8,629 nucleotides of DNA from Paraprevotella sp. (GTDB taxonomy: Bacteria; Bacteroidota; Bacteroidia; Bacteroidales; Bacteroidaceae). How positions within the stretch are numbered: position 1 is the first letter of the stretch; each line of letters starts with the position of its first letter. Under the pieces are notes generated by a model that did not search any database, was not told the origin of the DNA, and saw only the letters and a list, made by a program, of their open reading frames with translations. The translations under genes and the position numbers were made by a program. The stretch is taken from NCBI GenBank assembly GCA_017630975.1, contig JAGBUF010000273.1:1-8629 (forward strand), in the 5' to 3' direction. Of this stretch, positions 6,698-8,629 are shown piece after piece.

Positions 6698-6769
6698 GGC
6701 GCTTTCGTCTAGCGGCTAGGACACATGCCTCTCACGCATGTAACACGGGTTCGATTCCCGTAGGCGCTA
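6698..6769 (+). tRNA. tRNA-Glu (anticodon CTC)
   Basis: A 72-nt tRNA with the glutamate-type D arm (TTCGTCTAGCGGCTAGGAC). The anticodon stem CATGC/GCATG encloses CTCTCAC (6729-6735), with anticodon CTC at 6731-6733, reading GAG. The T arm is ACGGG-TTCGATT-CCCGT. The acceptor is GGCGCTT (6698-6704) with AGGCGCT (6762-6768), so the terminal pair is a G1-T72 wobble and T6-G67 is a second wobble; the discriminator is A6769. CCA is not encoded. The usual decoder of GAA/GAG carries TTC, so this is probably an additional GAG-specific isoacceptor. Confidence 0.92.
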
Positions 6770-6770
6770 C

Positions 6771-6807
6771 AAAAAATGAGCAACTTGAGTTGCTCATTTT
6801 TTTTTGG
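6771..6807. terminator. Strong terminator after tRNA-Glu, probably bidirectional
   Basis: AAAAAATGAGCAACT (6771-6785) pairs with AGTTGCTCATTTTTT (6788-6802), and T-residues run on to 6805 on the plus strand. It starts 2 bases after the tRNA-Glu end. On the minus strand the same hairpin ends in six T-residues before TGTAGCGCC. It lies 10 bp beyond the stop of the converging GH2 gene, so it likely terminates both units. Confidence 0.9.
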
Positions 6808-6814
6808 CATTCTG

Positions 6815-8629
6815 CTATTTCACTACAATTTTTAATTTTCCGGATTTTAATCCTTTGGCTTTTGCAGTGAGGGTAATTTCTCCCGATGTTCCATTTTCTT
6901 GTATGATAGCAGTCATCATACCATTGAATACGTGCATCTGAGGTAGATGGAATAGTTCAAGGTTGGTGGGGTCACCATTTGCTCCAGCTCTGTATTTTCC
7001 CGCGCCTTTGACCTCAAAGCGAACGAGATGTTGGGCATTGGGGCAGAGACGTCCTTGTTGGTCTACTATGCGAACAGTGATGAAAGACAAATCCTCAGTA
7101 CCGGCGTTCAGCGCTCTGTTTTCTTCTGTTACCAATTCAATCGCATAAGGTTTACCGGCGGTTTCCACGACTTTTTCCATGCACGAATTGCCATCCTTGT
7201 CGTAGGCGACAGCACGTAGAGTACCCGGTTCATACTTCGTATCCATCCACATGTGTCTGTAGCGTTTCTGTCGTGTGAGTGAGTGGCGACTATCGTTGTT
7301 CTCCGTTTCGTCAATTCCTATATTCAAATCTTTTGTGCGTTTGCCTTGGCTTTTACCGTTGATGAATAATTCTACGGTTGGATAGTCGCTATACACGAAA
7401 ACGGGGGTTGTTTCTCCTTCTCGACCTTCCCAGTTCCAATGAGGTAGGATGTGTAAAGTATGCTCTTTCTTGTTCCAATGACTGCGGTATAGGTAATAGC
7501 GATCCTTTGGTAGTCCCGCCAGATCAATGATGCCGAAGAGGGAGGAATGGCTGGGCCAATTTGTGTAGTAGGGGGTGGGTTCACCTAAATAATCAAATCC
7601 GGTCCATACAAATTCGCCCATGCCGTATGGCAGGTCTTCATAAAGGATAAAGTTGTCTTCCGGTAAATCGCTCCAACTACAGTGTTCTAAGTCGTATGAA
7701 GACGATTGATGGTCGTCATACATAGCCATAGAGCGACGTTCTACGGGAAATTTGTAAACACCACGTGAACTAACGGTCGATGCAGTTTCGCTACCAAGGA
7801 TCACTTCTTGTGGTAATCGCTTATAGGCTTCCTGTACCTTATGTGAACGGTAGTTCAGCCCAGGAACATCCATGTTGTGTGCAAATCCGTTTTTAAGGAC
7901 AATGTCCACACGATCCATCCCCTGTGTACATGGTCGTGTCGGGTCTTCTCGGTGGAAGATGTCTTGAATGTGACGACTGATCTTACCGCCGTCTGCTGTA
8001 CCTTGGTCTGGCACTTCATTACCGGTGCACCACATAACGACAGATGGATCATTACGATAACGTCTGACCAGATTGACAATGTCCTTTTCAATCCACTCCT
8101 TATAATATTTATTATATCCGTTAGTCACTTTTTTACATTTCCATTCGTCAAAACTCTCAGCCATGACCATCATACCCATTTCATTGCACAATTGAATGAG
8201 TTCGGGCGCAGGCATATTGTGTGATGTGCGATAGGCGTTGCTACCCATATCCTTGAGCAACCGTAACTGGCGACGGAATGCAGAGGTGTTAACTGCGGCT
8301 CCCAACGGTCCGAGGTCGTGGTGGTTGCAGGTCCCTTTGAAAGAGGTGCGTTTGCCATTCAGGAAGAATCCTTGATTGGGAACAACTTCAATGGAGCGGA
8401 TACCAAATGTGGTATTATATACGTCGGTGGTCTTTGTTCCTTTTTTGATACTTGTCACTGCTTGGTAAAGATGTGGCGTTTCCGGTGACCATAGCTGAGG
8501 ATTGAGTACCACCAGTTCCAATGTTTTTTGACCTTCCTTTGCATCATATTCTTCTAGTTCAGACACGCAACCTGCAACCGCATTTCCTTCGTTGTCAAAT
8601 ATTTCTGTTGATATGTCTATGTCTTTGTA
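6815..8629 (-). CDS. Glycoside hydrolase family 2 enzyme (beta-galactosidase-like), C-terminal part; 5' end outside window
   Basis: The minus-strand frame is open to base 8629; the GTG at 8566 is an internal codon, not a start. The visible part is 604 residues and ends with TAG. Related enzymes are about 800 or more residues, so the signal peptide and N-terminal sugar-binding domain lie off the right edge. Numbering from 8629: Ig-like beta-sandwich (about 1-85, with LWSPETPHLY at 46-55), a TIM-barrel catalytic domain (about 87-375) with NAYRTSHN, acid/base Glu205 in WCTGNE (codon 8015-8017) and probable nucleophile Glu281 in ILGSETAS (codon 7787-7789). A DUF4982-like domain follows (about 377-475, VELFINGKSQGK), then a C-terminal beta domain (about 493-604, with ANGDPTNLE). 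The enzyme probably removes terminal beta-galactosides or related sugars in the periplasm; exact substrate is unknown. No susC/susD or regulator gene is visible, but the upstream side is cut off. Confidence 0.93.
   Translation of the reverse strand, partial: YKDIDISTEIFDNEGNAVAGCVSELEEYDAKEGQKTLELVVLNPQLWSPETPHLYQAVTSIKKGTKTTDVYNTTFGIRSIEVVPNQGFFLNGKRTSFKGTCNHHDLGPLGAAVNTSAFRRQLRLLKDMGSNAYRTSHNMPAPELIQLCNEMGMMVMAESFDEWKCKKVTNGYNKYYKEWIEKDIVNLVRRYRNDPSVVMWCTGNEVPDQGTADGGKISRHIQDIFHREDPTRPCTQGMDRVDIVLKNGFAHNMDVPGLNYRSHKVQEAYKRLPQEVILGSETASTVSSRGVYKFPVERRSMAMYDDHQSSSYDLEHCSWSDLPEDNFILYEDLPYGMGEFVWTGFDYLGEPTPYYTNWPSHSSLFGIIDLAGLPKDRYYLYRSHWNKKEHTLHILPHWNWEGREGETTPVFVYSDYPTVELFINGKSQGKRTKDLNIGIDETENNDSRHSLTRQKRYRHMWMDTKYEPGTLRAVAYDKDGNSCMEKVVETAGKPYAIELVTEENRALNAGTEDLSFITVRIVDQQGRLCPNAQHLVRFEVKGAGKYRAGANGDPTNLELFHLPQMHVFNGMMTAIIQENGTSGEITLTAKAKGLKSGKLKIVVK

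Noticed and set aside
8564..8566. GTG as start codon of the GH2 gene
   Set aside because: The frame stays open to the window edge, and the residues before it continue the same beta-sandwich domain; it is an internal valine.

Overview
The window looks like chromosomal DNA from a Bacteroidota species, most likely order Bacteroidales (Prevotella/Bacteroides-like). The grounds are the style of the proteins (LigA, DapA, a secreted TPR protein and a GH2 enzyme with DUF4982-type and C-terminal beta domains), A-rich leaders without Shine-Dalgarno sequences, promoters of the TTTG-N19-21-TAnnTTTG type, and tRNA genes without an encoded CCA. No mobile element, CRISPR array, phage gene or defence system is visible. 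Most of the window is ordinary housekeeping DNA.

Layout. Positions 2-1333 (+) hold the C-terminal two thirds of NAD-dependent DNA ligase ligA, cut by the left edge. dapA (1400-2293, +) follows with its own near-perfect promoter in the 66-bp gap. A perfect 38-bp palindrome (2317-2354) separates dapA from a convergent gene for an exported TPR protein (2372-3766, -). An AT-rich 287-bp divergent region with an interrupted inverted repeat leads to ridA (4054-4428, +). ridA converges on a 66-residue cysteine-rich orphan gene (4458-4658, -), and the ridA terminator hairpin lies inside the 3' end of that gene. A second divergent region drives a probable two-gene operon: a YugP-type membrane zinc peptidase (4819-5493, +) and, 6 bp later, a CaCA-family sodium/calcium exchanger (5500-6480, +). 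Next comes a two-gene tRNA unit, tRNA-Ser(GCT) and tRNA-Glu(CTC), with a strong promoter, a structured leader and a strong hairpin terminator. The right end (6815-8629, -) is the C-terminal part of a GH2 beta-galactosidase-like enzyme, cut by the right edge.

Function. The genes do not form one pathway. LigA serves replication and repair, DapA makes lysine/diaminopimelate, RidA removes reactive enamines and imines, and GH2 degrades glycans. The peptidase-exchanger pair is the only cluster with a likely shared transcript and possibly a shared membrane role. I found no convincing new multi-gene system. The most interesting items are small: the structured tRNA leader, the cysteine-rich orphan protein, the terminator embedded in a coding end, the inverted repeat upstream of ridA, and an exact 19-nt repeat inside the exchanger gene.
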